From NCBI GenBank assembly GCA_009733745.1, contig WNWL01000004.1, positions 498,001 to 562,000 on the forward strand: a DNA stretch of 64,000 nucleotides, written 5' to 3'. Made by a program: the position numbers and the translations under genes. Positions 7,300-16,732 of the stretch are shown here, piece by piece. The notes under the pieces are model-generated. The model was not told the origin of the DNA. It did not search any database and saw only the letters and a program-made list of their open reading frames with translations. Each line of letters begins with the position of its first letter. Position 1 is the stretch's first letter. The stretch comes from Oceanobacillus sp. HTM 045. Lineage in GTDB: Bacteria; Pseudomonadota; Alphaproteobacteria; Rhodobacterales; Rhodobacteraceae.

Positions 7300-8307
7300 A
7301 TGAAAAACGAACCCTCTTGGGATGACCTCAAGTTGTTTCTGGTGTGCGCGCGTACCTTGAGTTTCAGGCAGGCGGCACAGAAGCTTGGCCTCACGTCATC
7401 CACCGTCGTGCGGCGAATCGGCCGTCTCGAAGCGCAACTCGGCGTGACGCTCTTCGATCGTCTGCCCAACGGCGTGCAGCTCACGCGCGAGGCGACGAAG
7501 CTCGTTTCCAGCGCGAACCAGATCGAGCAAGGCGCCTTCGACTTCCAGCGCCGGATCGAGACCTTCGACCCGAAGAAGCGCGGCATCGTGCGCATCGCCG
7601 TCACCGAGGGCCTCGGCGCCTTCTGGCTGATGCCGCGCCTGATCGCCTTCCAGCGCTCCAACCCGATGATGGTGATCGACCTCCAGTGCGTCGAGCAGAC
7701 CGCCGACGTCGCCCGCATGGAGGCGGACGTGGCGATCCAGTTCGAGATGCCGGCCAGCCCGAACGTGCTGCGCCAGAAGCTCGGCGCGCTGCACATCTAT
7801 CCCTATGCCTCGCGGCGCTACATCGACATCTACGGCATGCCGCGCAACCGCAACGAGATGATGGACCACCGCCTGGTGGACCAGATCGGCCCGCAGCTCG
7901 ATGACGGCGCATGGCCGCGCTATCTCGGCCTGAACGACATCGAGGGCATCGTCGGCATCCGCACCAATTCCTCGGCGGCGCATTTCTACGCCATCGAGCG
8001 CGGCGCCGGCATCGGCGGCCTGCCGACCTACGCCTCGGCGCTCGGGGCGGACGTGCTGCCGGTCGACATCGGCATCCACCACAAGGTCGACATCTGGATG
8101 ACCTACCATCCGGACGCCAAGAAGATGCCGCGGGTGGCCAACACCATCGACTGGCTGCTCGGCGCCTTCGACCAGCGCAAGTACCCGTGGTTCCGCAGCG
8201 AGTTCGTCCACCCCAACCTCTTCAAGGAGCTGGACCAGACCGAGTGGCGGGAGAACGTGTTCGGCGACGGATTCGCCAGCACCGGGGCCCTGCGCGAGAT
8301 CTCGTAG
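7300..8307 (+). CDS. LysR-family transcriptional regulator
   Basis: 335 residues. A winged HTH covers residues 7-65 (DLKLFLVCARTLSFRQAAQKLG, then SSTVVRRIGRLEAQLGVTLFDR), the standard LysR DNA-binding motif, followed by a linker helix and a periplasmic-binding-like effector domain from about residue 90. Such proteins are cytoplasmic and often control the divergent neighbour; here that is the GNAT operon starting at 7169 or 7076, and the 130-bp gap between them is the likely operator region. The gene downstream (MFS exporter) follows after 14 bp and is probably co-transcribed, so the regulator may also control export. Confidence 0.9.
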   Translation: MKNEPSWDDLKLFLVCARTLSFRQAAQKLGLTSSTVVRRIGRLEAQLGVTLFDRLPNGVQLTREATKLVSSANQIEQGAFDFQRRIETFDPKKRGIVRIAVTEGLGAFWLMPRLIAFQRSNPMMVIDLQCVEQTADVARMEADVAIQFEMPASPNVLRQKLGALHIYPYASRRYIDIYGMPRNRNEMMDHRLVDQIGPQLDDGAWPRYLGLNDIEGIVGIRTNSSAAHFYAIERGAGIGGLPTYASALGADVLPVDIGIHHKVDIWMTYHPDAKKMPRVANTIDWLLGAFDQRKYPWFRSEFVHPNLFKELDQTEWRENVFGDGFASTGALREIS

Positions 8308-8321
8308 GCCCGGCCGCACCC

Positions 8322-9551
8322 ATGACCCCGACCGTGCAGGGCCGGCCCGGCGCCGCAGTGCCCTACCTGCTCGCGCTCTGCACGGCGGTCAGCGTCCTCT
8401 CGACCGACCTCTTCGCGCCCTCGGTGCCGCACCTGCCCGAGAGCCTCGGGACGGACGAGAACACCGCCCAGCTCGCCGTCAGCGTCAACCTCGCCGCCTA
8501 CGCCCTCGCCCAGCTCGCCCACGGCCCGCTGGCCGACCGCTACGGCCGCCGCGCGCTGCTGGTCACCGCCTTCTCCTTCTTCGCCCTCGCTTCGATCGGC
8601 TGCGCGCTGGCCCTCTCGATCGAGGCGCTGATCGCCGGGCGCTTCGTCCAGGGCATCTTCTCCTCCGTGCCTTCCGTGGTCGTCGTGCTGATCATCCGCG
8701 AGCTCTACGGCGGCTCGCGCGCCGTGGCGGTGATGGCGATCTACGGCATGGCGGTCGGTCTCGCGCCCGCGATAGGCCCGATAATCGGCGGCTACCTGCA
8801 GGTCTTCTTCGACTGGCAGGCGGGCTTCTGGCTGATCGCCGGCCTCGCCGTGGCGATGGCCGCGGCGGTCGCCTTCAGCGTGCCGGAGACCCTGCGCGAG
8901 CCGCGCCCGATCCATGTCGGGCGTACCTTCGCGACCTATGCCGAGCTGCTGCGCCGGCCGGTCTACCTGCGCTACCTCGCGCCGCTCTCGCTGATCTTCG
9001 GCGCGCTCTTCGCCTTCGTGACGTCGGGCTCGGTGCTGTTCATCGACGATCTCGGCGTCGACACGCAGCATTACGGCTACTGCTACGCGGTGATCGTCAT
9101 CGCCTTCATCGTCGGCAGCCTGATCGCCAACCGCCTGTCGCGGAAGGTGAGCGCCAGCGCGATGGTCCGCGCCGCCGCGGCCACGGCGATCGCCGGCGGC
9201 ACGGTGCTGATGGTGCCGCCGGTGTTCTTCGCCATCGACCGGGTGGACCTGATCCTGCTCGGCATGTCGATCTTCGCCATTGGCCTCGGGCTTGTGATGG
9301 CGACCGGGCCGATCCTGCTGCTCGACGCCGTCGCCGACATGCCGCAGGGCCCGGCCTCGGCGCTGCTCGGCTCGTTCCAGCTTGGCGCGGCCTCGCTCGC
9401 CGGGCTGCTCTCCGGCAGCTTCTACGACGGCACGGCGGTCTCGATGGTGCTGACCATCTTCGCCTTCGTCGTCATCGGCGGCCTGCCGGTCCTGCTCGCC
9501 GGAGACCCCTCCGCCGACCCCGTGGGGACCGGAGAGAAAGTCGAAGGCTGA
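8322..9551 (+). CDS. MFS drug/metabolite exporter, Bcr/CflA type
   Basis: 409 residues with about 12 hydrophobic segments. After the first helix comes STDLFAPSVPHLPE, typical of the Bcr/CflA family of proton antiporters. The MFS motif A loop follows (GPLADRYGRRALL near residues 67-79), and antiporter-type motif C glycines/prolines follow (GLAPAIGPIIGGYL). It sits in the inner membrane and likely expels a drug, amino acid or other small molecule. The start ATG 8322 follows the LysR stop by 14 bp; the reading frame stays open upstream but that part is a shadow of the LysR gene. Confidence 0.88.
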   Translation: MTPTVQGRPGAAVPYLLALCTAVSVLSTDLFAPSVPHLPESLGTDENTAQLAVSVNLAAYALAQLAHGPLADRYGRRALLVTAFSFFALASIGCALALSIEALIAGRFVQGIFSSVPSVVVVLIIRELYGGSRAVAVMAIYGMAVGLAPAIGPIIGGYLQVFFDWQAGFWLIAGLAVAMAAAVAFSVPETLREPRPIHVGRTFATYAELLRRPVYLRYLAPLSLIFGALFAFVTSGSVLFIDDLGVDTQHYGYCYAVIVIAFIVGSLIANRLSRKVSASAMVRAAAATAIAGGTVLMVPPVFFAIDRVDLILLGMSIFAIGLGLVMATGPILLLDAVADMPQGPASALLGSFQLGAASLAGLLSGSFYDGTAVSMVLTIFAFVVIGGLPVLLAGDPSADPVGTGEKVEG

Positions 9552-9598
9552 CGGCGCGGGCTGTTTAGAGCCAGCCCTCAAGGTCAGCACGAAGGGAC

Positions 9599-9620
9599 AC
9601 GCCCGGTCCTGGACGGGCGT
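9599..9620 (+). terminator. Rho-independent terminator after the MFS exporter
   Basis: A 7-bp stem (ACGCCCG / CGGGCGT) with an 8-nt loop 48 bp after the MFS stop, followed by a T-rich tail (TTTCGCTCCTTTT). This is the expected end of the LysR-MFS transcript. Confidence 0.6.
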
Positions 9621-9926
9621 TTCGCTCCTTTTGGTCTGCTTGATTTATCTCCGCACCCCCTCCCGCCGTCGGAACCCGTTGCAAACGTCAGAGAACGCCC
9701 GGCCCCGGGGAGGGCCGGACGTGGCCCGCGCTGGCCGCGCGTGCTGTGGCGGATCGGAGTGCCCATCTATCTTGCGAAGCCTGACATGGCTGGCCGGGTT
9801 CGCCCGTGGCCCGGGCTGGTGCGGTGCTGTCTGATCGGAAGCCGCGTCTCTGTACGCTTGGCAAAACGCCAAACCACGGCACACGCTTCCGCGCGCCGGC
9901 CGCTGACCGCCAATGAAAGGTGAGAC
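9621..9926. other. Intergenic, no gene seen
   Basis: About 300 bp between the MFS terminator and the CCA end of tRNA-Glu. Short reading frames exist on both strands but have no ribosome binding site or family resemblance. I see no second tRNA or repeat here. Confidence 0.5.
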
Positions 9927-9929
9927 TGG

Positions 9930-10002
9930 TACGCCCTACGGGACTCGAACCCGTGTTTCCGCCGTGAAAGGGCGGCGTCCTGGACCGCTAGACGAAGGGC
10001 GC
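9930..10002 (-). tRNA. tRNA-Glu (anticodon UUC)
   Basis: Folds as a complete cloverleaf on the minus strand. The 7-bp acceptor stem is GCGCCCT / AGGGCGT with a terminal G-U pair, and the D arm is GTC/GAC. The anticodon stem CCGCC/GGCGG carries loop CUUUCAC with anticodon UUC, and the T arm is ACGGG-TTCGAGT-CCCGT. Discriminator A is followed by an encoded CCA (9927-9929). It lies 50 bp downstream of the recJ stop. Confidence 0.97.
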
Positions 10003-10012
10003 GCCGTGCGGG

Positions 10013-10041
10013 GTTCTAGGGCGAAGCCCCCCCCGTTGCAA
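10013..10041 (-). promoter_or_regulatory. Sigma-70 promoter of tRNA-Glu
   Basis: On the minus strand TTGCAA (10041-10036) and TAGAAC (10018-10013) are separated by exactly 17 bp, and the tRNA 5' end lies 11 nt beyond the -10 box. This is a good housekeeping promoter and means the tRNA need not depend on recJ transcription. Confidence 0.6.
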
Positions 10042-10052
10042 GCGGGATTCGT

Positions 10053-11825
10053 TCATGCACCCGCCGCGTCTTCCAGCCGCAGCTTCGCCTTGCGCCGCCC
10101 GCCCCAGTCGTCGAGCTCCAGCCGGCCCGCGACATGGATCGGCCGACGCACCTGCGCCGCCGCCTCGACGAAGTCGGTCAGCCCGTGCCGGTCGCCCGCG
10201 AAGCCGATGCAGGCCAGCGGCCCGAGCCGGAACTGCAAATGCCCGCCGCTGCCGACGCGCCGCGCGCCGCCGGGGATCACCGAGGGAAAGGCCAGCCGCG
10301 GCGCGGGGTTCGACGGGCCGAACGGCCCCGCCGCCTCCAGCATCTCCACCACCTCCACCGTCGCCGCCTCCGGCGCCAGCGCCCCGGAGAGGACGAGGTC
10401 CGCCGGCCCCAGCGCATCCGCGCCCTGCGCGGCGAGGCGCGCGTCCAGCGCGGCCATCGCCTCCTCCAGCCGCTCCTCCGCCACGGTCAGCCCGGCGGCC
10501 ATCCGGTGCCCGCCGCCGCGCAGCAGCAGGCCCTCGCGCGCCAGCGCCGCGATCGCCGAGCCGAGATCGACCCCGGCGACCGAGCGGCCCGAGCCCTTGC
10601 CCTCGCCGCCCTCCAGCCCGATCACCACGGCGGGGCGGTTGAACCGCTCCTTCAGCCGCGCCGCGACGATGCCGACCACGCCCGCATGCCAGCCCGCACC
10701 CGCGGCCCAGACCAGCCCGCCCGCCGTGCCGCGCTCCTCCGCCTGTTCGACGGCGGCATCCAGCACGCGGGCCTCGATATCGCGCCGCTCGGCGTTCAGC
10801 CCGTGCAGCCGCTCCGCCAGCGCCGCCGCCTCGTCGGCGTTGTCGGTCGCCAGCAGCCGCGCGCCGAGGTCCGCGGTGCCGACCCGCCCGCCGGCGTTGA
10901 TCCGCGGCCCGATCACGAAGCCGAGGTCCTGGCTCCGCGGCGGGGCGGAGAGCCCGGCCACGTCCGCCAGCGCCGCGAGGCCGGGCCGCTGCCGCCCCGC
11001 CATCACCCGCAGCCCCTGCCGCACGAAGGCGCGGTTGAGCCCGGTCAGCGGCGCCACGTCCGCCACGGTGGCGACGGCGACGAGATCGAGCATCCCCATC
11101 AGGTCCGGCACCGGCCCGCCCTTGCCGCGCAGGATCCGGTTGGCCGCCACCAGCCACAGGAACACCACCCCCGCGGCGCAGAGATGGCCCATGCCGGAGG
11201 CGTCGTCGTGCCGGTTCGGGTTGACGATGGCCGTGGCCTGCGGCAGCACCTCCGGCGCGAGATGGTGGTCGGCGATCACCACGTCCGCGCCCGCCCGCAT
11301 CGCCGCTTCCACCGGGTCCGGGCTGGCCGTGCCGCAGTCGACGCAGAGGATCAGGTCGTGATTGCGCGCCAGCCCCTCCATCGCCGGCACGTTCGGGCCG
11401 TAACCCTCCTCCAGCCGGTCGGGCACGTAGAGCGTCGCCTCGCGGCCCAGCTCCCGCAGCCAGGCGATCAGCAGCGCGGCGGAGGCGCCCCCGTCCACGT
11501 CGTAATCGGCGAAGACCGCGATCCGCTGCCGCCCCTCCACGGCGGCCACCAGCCGCCGCGCGGCGCGGTCCATGTCGGCCAGCGTATCCGGGTCCGGCAT
11601 CAGGTCGCGCAGCTTCGGGTCGAGATAGCGCCCCGCCTCCTCCGGCGCCACGCCCCGCGCCGCCAGCAGCGTCGCGACGATCTCCGGCAGGCCCGCCTCG
11701 CGCGCGATCGCCTGCGCCAGCCGGTCGGTCGCGGCGTCCGGGCCGGTCCATCTCCGGCCGGTCTGGGAGGTCTCGACGCCGAGAAAGGCGTCGCCTTGCG
11801 TGGATGTCCGGGCGGCAGCGGTCAT
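10053..11825 (-). CDS. recJ: Single-stranded-DNA-specific exonuclease RecJ
   Basis: 590 residues, normal for RecJ. The DHH phosphoesterase motifs are clear: VFADYDVDG in the N-terminal third, a second aspartate motif (LCVDCGTAS), and the name-giving DHH in VIADHHLAPE. The C-terminal DHHA1 domain has GGGHRMAAGLTV. RecJ degrades single-stranded DNA 5' to 3' in recombination and mismatch repair, using Mn/Mg ions in the cytoplasm. The start at ATG 11825 is the first in frame. It is downstream of glpX on the same strand, but about 360 bp of non-coding DNA with a GTGAC cluster separates the two. Confidence 0.95.
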   Translation of the reverse strand: MTAAARTSTQGDAFLGVETSQTGRRWTGPDAATDRLAQAIAREAGLPEIVATLLAARGVAPEEAGRYLDPKLRDLMPDPDTLADMDRAARRLVAAVEGRQRIAVFADYDVDGGASAALLIAWLRELGREATLYVPDRLEEGYGPNVPAMEGLARNHDLILCVDCGTASPDPVEAAMRAGADVVIADHHLAPEVLPQATAIVNPNRHDDASGMGHLCAAGVVFLWLVAANRILRGKGGPVPDLMGMLDLVAVATVADVAPLTGLNRAFVRQGLRVMAGRQRPGLAALADVAGLSAPPRSQDLGFVIGPRINAGGRVGTADLGARLLATDNADEAAALAERLHGLNAERRDIEARVLDAAVEQAEERGTAGGLVWAAGAGWHAGVVGIVAARLKERFNRPAVVIGLEGGEGKGSGRSVAGVDLGSAIAALAREGLLLRGGGHRMAAGLTVAEERLEEAMAALDARLAAQGADALGPADLVLSGALAPEAATVEVVEMLEAAGPFGPSNPAPRLAFPSVIPGGARRVGSGGHLQFRLGPLACIGFAGDRHGLTDFVEAAAQVRRPIHVAGRLELDDWGGRRKAKLRLEDAAGA

Positions 11826-11920
11826 GATCGCACATCTATGACGGATGGCCGGGGAGGGCGCAAGATGTAGCGCCTCTGCGGCCCGAGCAGGGCCTCGCGG
11901 GCGATTTTCCCGCGATGGCA

Positions 11921-12163
11921 GTGACTTGGGATGACGGCTTCACCCGTCCCGTAACACACCGCGGCGGATCCGGCCGGATTTGTCACGCCGCCGGGCGGCG
12001 GCGGGGACATTGTCACCTTCTCTTGTCAGGGTGACGTCATCATGGTGACACGGGCCGGTTCACGGCTGGCGGTGACATTCGGCGCCTTTCGGGAAAGGGG
12101 CGGTCCGGGAATGTCACCTCGCGTCACCGCCCGCCGGACTTCCCCGGCGGGCCCGCAAGTCAC
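11921..12163. repeat. Cluster of nine GTGAC/GTCAC words between glpX and recJ
   Basis: Within 243 bp the pentamer GTGAC or its complement occurs at 11921, 11982, 12012, 12031, 12045, 12072, 12113, 12123 and 12159. Five copies extend to GTGACA/TGTCAC. Several are paired with short spacing, for example 12031/12045 and 12113/12123. The region lies upstream of recJ and downstream of glpX and has no credible gene. It may be an array of operator half-sites, or a species-specific binding array. Confidence 0.55.
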
Positions 12164-12187
12164 CGGGGGTCAGGCCCCGGCAGGCAC

Positions 12188-13159
12188 TCAGTGATTGTTC
12201 TGGCGGTAGATCATCCGGCGCACGGAGCCGGTGCGCGAGCGCATCAGCAGCGTCTCGGTCTCCAGCCACCCGCCGATCCGCCGCGCCCCCCGCAGGATCG
12301 ACCCGTCCGTGACCCCGGTCGCGGCGAAGATCACGTCGGCGCTCACCATCTCGTCGCGGGAGTATTTGGCGTCGAAATCGGTGATTCCGGCCTTGCTGGC
12401 GCGATTCCGCTCGTCGTCGTTGCGGAACAGCAGGCGGCCCTGGATCTGCCCGCCCATGCATTTCAGTGCGGCGGCGGCCAGCACGCCCTCCGGCGCGCCG
12501 CCGGAGCCCATGTACATGTCGATGCCGGTGATATCCGGCTCGGCGCAGTGCATCACGCCGGCCACGTCGCCGTCGGTGATCAGCTTGATCGACGCACCGG
12601 TCGCCCGGACCTCCGAGATCAGCTCCGCATGCCGCGGCCGCTCCAGGATGCACACGGTCACATGCTCCGGCGGCGAGCCCTTGTGCTTCGCAAAGGTCTG
12701 GATCCGCTCCGTCGGCGACATGTCGAGGTCGATCATCCCGTCGGGGTAGCCCGGGCCGATGGCGAGCTTGTCCATGTAGACGTCGGGCGCGTGCAGCATG
12801 GTGTTGCGCGGCGCCATGGCGATCACCGCCAGCGCGTTCGGCATCGCCTTCGCGGTCAGCGTGGTGCCTTCCAGCGGGTCGAGCGCGATGTCGACCTCCG
12901 GGCCCTCGCCCGAGCCGACCTCCTCGCCGATATAGAGCATCGGCGCCTCGTCGCGCTCGCCCTCGCCGATGACGACGGTGCCCTTGATCTCGAGCAGGTT
13001 GAGCTGCGTCCGCATCGCGTCGACGGCCGCCTGGTCCGCGGCCTTCTCGTCGCCGCGGCCGATCAGCTTTGCCGCCGCGATCGCCGCCGCCTCTGAGACC
13101 CGCGCGAGCCCGAGCGACAGCATCCGGTCCATGAACTCGATTTCGGTATCCTTGCCCAT
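12188..13159 (-). CDS. glpX: Class II fructose-1,6-bisphosphatase
   Basis: 323 residues. Motifs of the lithium-sensitive phosphatase fold are present: VIGEGERDEAPML and DPLEGTTLTAK near residues 55-95, the metal-binding core of GlpX. The enzyme converts fructose 1,6-bisphosphate to fructose 6-phosphate in gluconeogenesis (and the Calvin cycle in some relatives; no Calvin genes are visible here). ATG 13159 is chosen since AAGGGGGAA lies 9-10 nt upstream and GlpX proteins start at MGKDTEIEF-like sequence; an in-frame extension to 13243 has no family resemblance. Confidence 0.95.
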   Translation of the reverse strand: MGKDTEIEFMDRMLSLGLARVSEAAAIAAAKLIGRGDEKAADQAAVDAMRTQLNLLEIKGTVVIGEGERDEAPMLYIGEEVGSGEGPEVDIALDPLEGTTLTAKAMPNALAVIAMAPRNTMLHAPDVYMDKLAIGPGYPDGMIDLDMSPTERIQTFAKHKGSPPEHVTVCILERPRHAELISEVRATGASIKLITDGDVAGVMHCAEPDITGIDMYMGSGGAPEGVLAAAALKCMGGQIQGRLLFRNDDERNRASKAGITDFDAKYSRDEMVSADVIFAATGVTDGSILRGARRIGGWLETETLLMRSRTGSVRRMIYRQNNH

Positions 13160-13295
13160 CAGATGCGTTCCCCCTTGCCGGTATCGCCCTTTGGCGGCTC
13201 CATACACGGTATCGCCTGCGCCTGTCACGACAAGATATGGCAACGCGCAGGGGCGTTCGGCCGCGCCCGCCGCCGCACCCGGGCCGTGGCCCCGC

Positions 13296-14693
13296 TCAGA
13301 CGTTCAGCAGCAGGTGCTCGCGCTCCCACGGGCTGATGACGCGCATGAACTCCTCGTATTCATGCGTTTTCACGGCCATGTAGAGCTGCGAGAAGGACGT
13401 GCCGAGCACCTCCTGCAATTCGGGCGTGGTCTTCAGCCACTCGACCGCTTCCAGCAGGCCGTAGGGCAGTTCGCGGTCGCGGTCGTAGCTGTCGGTGCGG
13501 ACCTCCTCGCGCGGCTCGATCCCCTTGACCATGCCGAGATAGCCCGCCGCCAGCGTCGCCGCGATGGCGAGATAGGGGTTGGCGTCCGCGCCAACCACGC
13601 GGTTCTCCACCCGCCGCGCTTCGGGCCCCGAGATCGGCACGCGGAGGCCCGTGGTGCGGTTGTCGCGGCCCCAGTCCAGGTTGATCGGTGCGGTCATGTA
13701 GGGCACCAGCCGCCGGTAGGAGTTGACGTAGGGCGCCATCAGGCAGCACCCCGCCTTGAGATAGGTCTGCTGCCCGCCGATGAAGTGCCGGAACAGGTCG
13801 GATGCCTCCCCATCCTCCCGCGAGAAGACGTTCCGTCCTGTCGCCCTCTCCACCACGCTCTGGTGGATGTGCATCGCGCTGCCCGGCTGCTGTTCCATCG
13901 GCTTGGCCATGAAGGTGGCGTAGCAGTCGCAGCGCAGCGCCGCCTCGCGGATCAGCCGCTTGAACAGGAACACCTGGTCGGCAAGGTCGAGCGGGTCGCC
14001 GTGGCGCAGGTTGACCTCCAGCTGCGCCGCCCCGGCCTCCTGGATCATCGTGTCGATGTCGAGCCCGAGCGCGGCGGCGTAGTCGTAGATGTGCTCGATC
14101 ACGCTGTCGTACTCGTCCACCGCGGCGATCGAATAGGCCTGCGCCTTCTGCGCCGGGCGGCCGGAGCGGCCCACCGGCGGTTCCAGCGGGTAGTCGGGGT
14201 CGGTGTTGGGCTTGGTGAGATAGAACTCGATCTCCGGCGCGACGATCGGCTGCCAGCCCTTCTCGGCGTAGAGACCCAGCACCCGGTGCAGCACCGAGCG
14301 TGGCGCGAAGCCGATCAGCTCACCGTCCCGGTCGCAGACATCGTGGATCACCTGCACCGAGCGGTCCTGCGCCCAGGGAACCGCCCGCGTGGTCGCGAGA
14401 TCGGGCCGGAGCCAGAGATCCGCGTCGGTGTCGTATTCGCGGAAGTTGTCGAGCCCCGGGTAGTCGCCGGTGATCGTCAGGAAGAACAGCGAGGTCGGCA
14501 GGAAGGTCGGCGTGAAGGCCGCGAATTTCAGGCTCGGCATCACCTTGCCGCGGCCGATGCCGGCAAAGTCCGGCGTGACGCACTCCACCTCCTCGACCCG
14601 GTGCTCGCGAAGCCAGTCGCCCACCGTGTCCGGCGTCAGCGAGGAGGGGTCGGGCGAGATGTCGAGGCTGATCTCGGGCAGGATGGAGCGCAT
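13296..14693 (-). CDS. Glutamine synthetase family protein, possibly gamma-glutamylpolyamine synthetase
   Basis: 465 residues with the type I glutamine synthetase catalytic fold. A beta-grasp-like N-terminal part is followed by APEIEFYL, AAQLEVNLRHGDPL, HIHQSV and NRTTGLRVP...RVENRVVGADANPYLAIA motifs that form the ATP, glutamate and metal sites. No tyrosine adenylylation loop like that of GlnA is apparent, and the sequence resembles the PuuA/GlnT-like branch that ligates glutamate to polyamines or other amines. The exact amine is unknown. ATG 14693 was chosen; a GTG three codons upstream is possible, and neither has a strong ribosome binding site. No puu genes are adjacent. Confidence 0.85.
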   Translation of the reverse strand: MRSILPEISLDISPDPSSLTPDTVGDWLREHRVEEVECVTPDFAGIGRGKVMPSLKFAAFTPTFLPTSLFFLTITGDYPGLDNFREYDTDADLWLRPDLATTRAVPWAQDRSVQVIHDVCDRDGELIGFAPRSVLHRVLGLYAEKGWQPIVAPEIEFYLTKPNTDPDYPLEPPVGRSGRPAQKAQAYSIAAVDEYDSVIEHIYDYAAALGLDIDTMIQEAGAAQLEVNLRHGDPLDLADQVFLFKRLIREAALRCDCYATFMAKPMEQQPGSAMHIHQSVVERATGRNVFSREDGEASDLFRHFIGGQQTYLKAGCCLMAPYVNSYRRLVPYMTAPINLDWGRDNRTTGLRVPISGPEARRVENRVVGADANPYLAIAATLAAGYLGMVKGIEPREEVRTDSYDRDRELPYGLLEAVEWLKTTPELQEVLGTSFSQLYMAVKTHEYEEFMRVISPWEREHLLLNV

Positions 14694-14919
14694 GGGGGGC
14701 ACCGCCCGGGCGGGCGGCCTTCTGCTGAATTGGGTCGCGCACAGTCTCGCAGAAGCCTGCGCCAGCGCAAGGGGCCAGACTGGCGTGCAGGTCTGCCAGC
14801 GCCTTCGAGACCGTCACGCCGGGCCTGGGCCCGCGCCAGAGGAACCGGCGTTCGGAGAACCTTGCCTTCGGACCGCATCGCCGGGCCTGCCCCGCAGTCG
14901 GGGCAGGCCGTTGCGGACC

Positions 14920-16719
14920 CTATTTCCGCTTCTTGGGCGGCATCAGGTCGGTGATGGTGCCGTCGAACATCTCGGCGGCGAAGTTGACCGTCTCCGAAAG
15001 GGTCGGGTGCGGGTGGATGGTGTGGCCGAGGTCGATCGCGTCGGCGCCCATCTCGATGGCCAGCGCCACCTCGGCGATCAGGTCCCCGGCATTGGGGCCG
15101 ACGATGCCGGCGCCGATCACCCGGTCGTCCTCCTCGTCGAAGATCAGCTTGGTCACGCCCTCCGAGCGCCCGAGCGAGAGCGACCGGCCCGAGGCGGCCC
15201 AGGGGAACACGCCCTTGCCGACCTTGATGCCCTTCGCCTTGGCCTCGGTCTCGGTGATGCCGCACCAAGCGACCTCGGGGTCGGTATAGGCGACCGAGGG
15301 GATGACGCGGGCGTCGAAGGCCCGCTTCTCGCCCGCGGCGACCTCCGCCGCGACCTTGCCCTCGTGCACCGCCTTGTGCGCCAGCATCGGCTGGCCCACC
15401 ACGTCGCCGATGGCGTAGATGTGCGGCACGTTGGTTTTCTGGAACTCGTCCACGGCGATGAAGCCGCGGTCGTCCACGGTCACGCCCGCCTTATCTGCGC
15501 CGATCATCTTGCCGTTGGGCTTGCGGCCCACGGCCACCAGCACCTTGTCGAAAGTGTCGGTGCTCTCGCCGTCCGGCCCCTCGAAGGTGACCTTGAGGCC
15601 CGACTTCTGGGCCTCGACCTTCGTCACCTTGGTCTTGAGGAAGATGTTCTCGTAGCGGCCCTTGATGCGGGTGTGGAGCGGCTTGACGATATCCTTGTCC
15701 GCGCCGGGGATGATCTGGTCCATCAGCTCGACCACCGTGACCTTGGAGCCGAGCGCGTCGTAGACGCAGCCCATCTCCAGCCCGATGATCCCGCCGCCGA
15801 GCACCAGCAGGCGCTTGGGAATGCCGTCCAGTTCCAGCGCGCCGGTCGAGTCGATCACCCTCTTGTCGTCATGCGGGATGAAGGGCAGCGTCACCGGCTC
15901 GGACCCGGCGGCGATGATGCACTGGTCGAAGCTGACGGTGGATTTCTTGCCGCCGTCGTCCACCTCGATCGTGTTCGCCCCGGTGAAGGTGCCCATGCCG
16001 CGCACGACCTTGACCTTTCGGCCCTTGGCCAGCCCGTCGAGCCCGCCGGTCAGCTTGCCGACCACGCTCTCCTTCCAGCCCCGCAGCTTGTCGAGATCGA
16101 CCTTCGGCTTGGTGAACTTCACGCCGTGCTCGCCCATCTCCTCCGCCTCGGTGATTACCTTGGCGGCGTGCAGAAGCGCCTTGGAGGGGATGCAGCCGAT
16201 GTTGAGGCAGACGCCGCCGAGGGTGGGGTTCTTCTCGATCAGGATGACCGAGAGCCCGAGATCCGCCGCGCGGAAGGCGGCGGTGTAGCCGCCGGGGCCG
16301 GAGCCCAGCACCACCACCTGCGCGTGGTGGTCGCCCTTCGGCCCGGAATAGGCCGCCGGTGCGGCGGGAGCGGCCTTCGGCGCCTCTTTCGCGGGGGCGG
16401 ATTTCTGCTCCTCCTGCTTCGGTGCAGCGGCCTTGGGTGAATCGGCCTTGGGCGCATCGGCCTTGGGCGCGGCACTCGCGCCCTCCGCCTCGAGGATCAT
16501 GATCACCGTCCCCTCGGAGACGCTGTCGCCCTCCTTCACCTTCAGCTCGACCACCTTGCCGGCCTCTGGGGAGGGGACCTCCATGGTGGCCTTGTCGGAT
16601 TCCAGCTCGATCAGCGGATCTTCCTTGGCCACGGTGTCGCCGGGGGCGACCATGACGGTGATGACGGGAACGTCGGAGAAATCCCCGATATCGGGGACCT
16701 TGACTTCGATCTGTGCCAT
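14920..16719 (-). CDS. lpdA: Dihydrolipoyl dehydrogenase with N-terminal lipoyl domain (PDH E3)
   Basis: 599 residues, longer than a bare E3 (about 465) because a lipoyl domain occupies residues 1-80 (lipoylated K43 in ESDKATM). An alanine/proline/lysine linker spans about 80-130. The flavoprotein then starts at [14 protein letters not shown] (FAD-binding GxGxxG), with the redox disulfide in [10 protein letters not shown]. The enzyme reoxidises dihydrolipoamide of the pyruvate dehydrogenase complex with NAD+. It is the third gene of aceE-aceF-lpdA; its start is 13 bp after the aceF stop. The lipoyl domain is nearly identical to that of AceF. Confidence 0.95.
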   Translation of the reverse strand: MAQIEVKVPDIGDFSDVPVITVMVAPGDTVAKEDPLIELESDKATMEVPSPEAGKVVELKVKEGDSVSEGTVIMILEAEGASAAPKADAPKADSPKAAAPKQEEQKSAPAKEAPKAAPAAPAAYSGPKGDHHAQVVVLGSGPGGYTAAFRAADLGLSVILIEKNPTLGGVCLNIGCIPSKALLHAAKVITEAEEMGEHGVKFTKPKVDLDKLRGWKESVVGKLTGGLDGLAKGRKVKVVRGMGTFTGANTIEVDDGGKKSTVSFDQCIIAAGSEPVTLPFIPHDDKRVIDSTGALELDGIPKRLLVLGGGIIGLEMGCVYDALGSKVTVVELMDQIIPGADKDIVKPLHTRIKGRYENIFLKTKVTKVEAQKSGLKVTFEGPDGESTDTFDKVLVAVGRKPNGKMIGADKAGVTVDDRGFIAVDEFQKTNVPHIYAIGDVVGQPMLAHKAVHEGKVAAEVAAGEKRAFDARVIPSVAYTDPEVAWCGITETEAKAKGIKVGKGVFPWAASGRSLSLGRSEGVTKLIFDEEDDRVIGAGIVGPNAGDLIAEVALAIEMGADAIDLGHTIHPHPTLSETVNFAAEMFDGTITDLMPPKKRK

Positions 16720-16732
16720 GTCTCCCGCCTCC

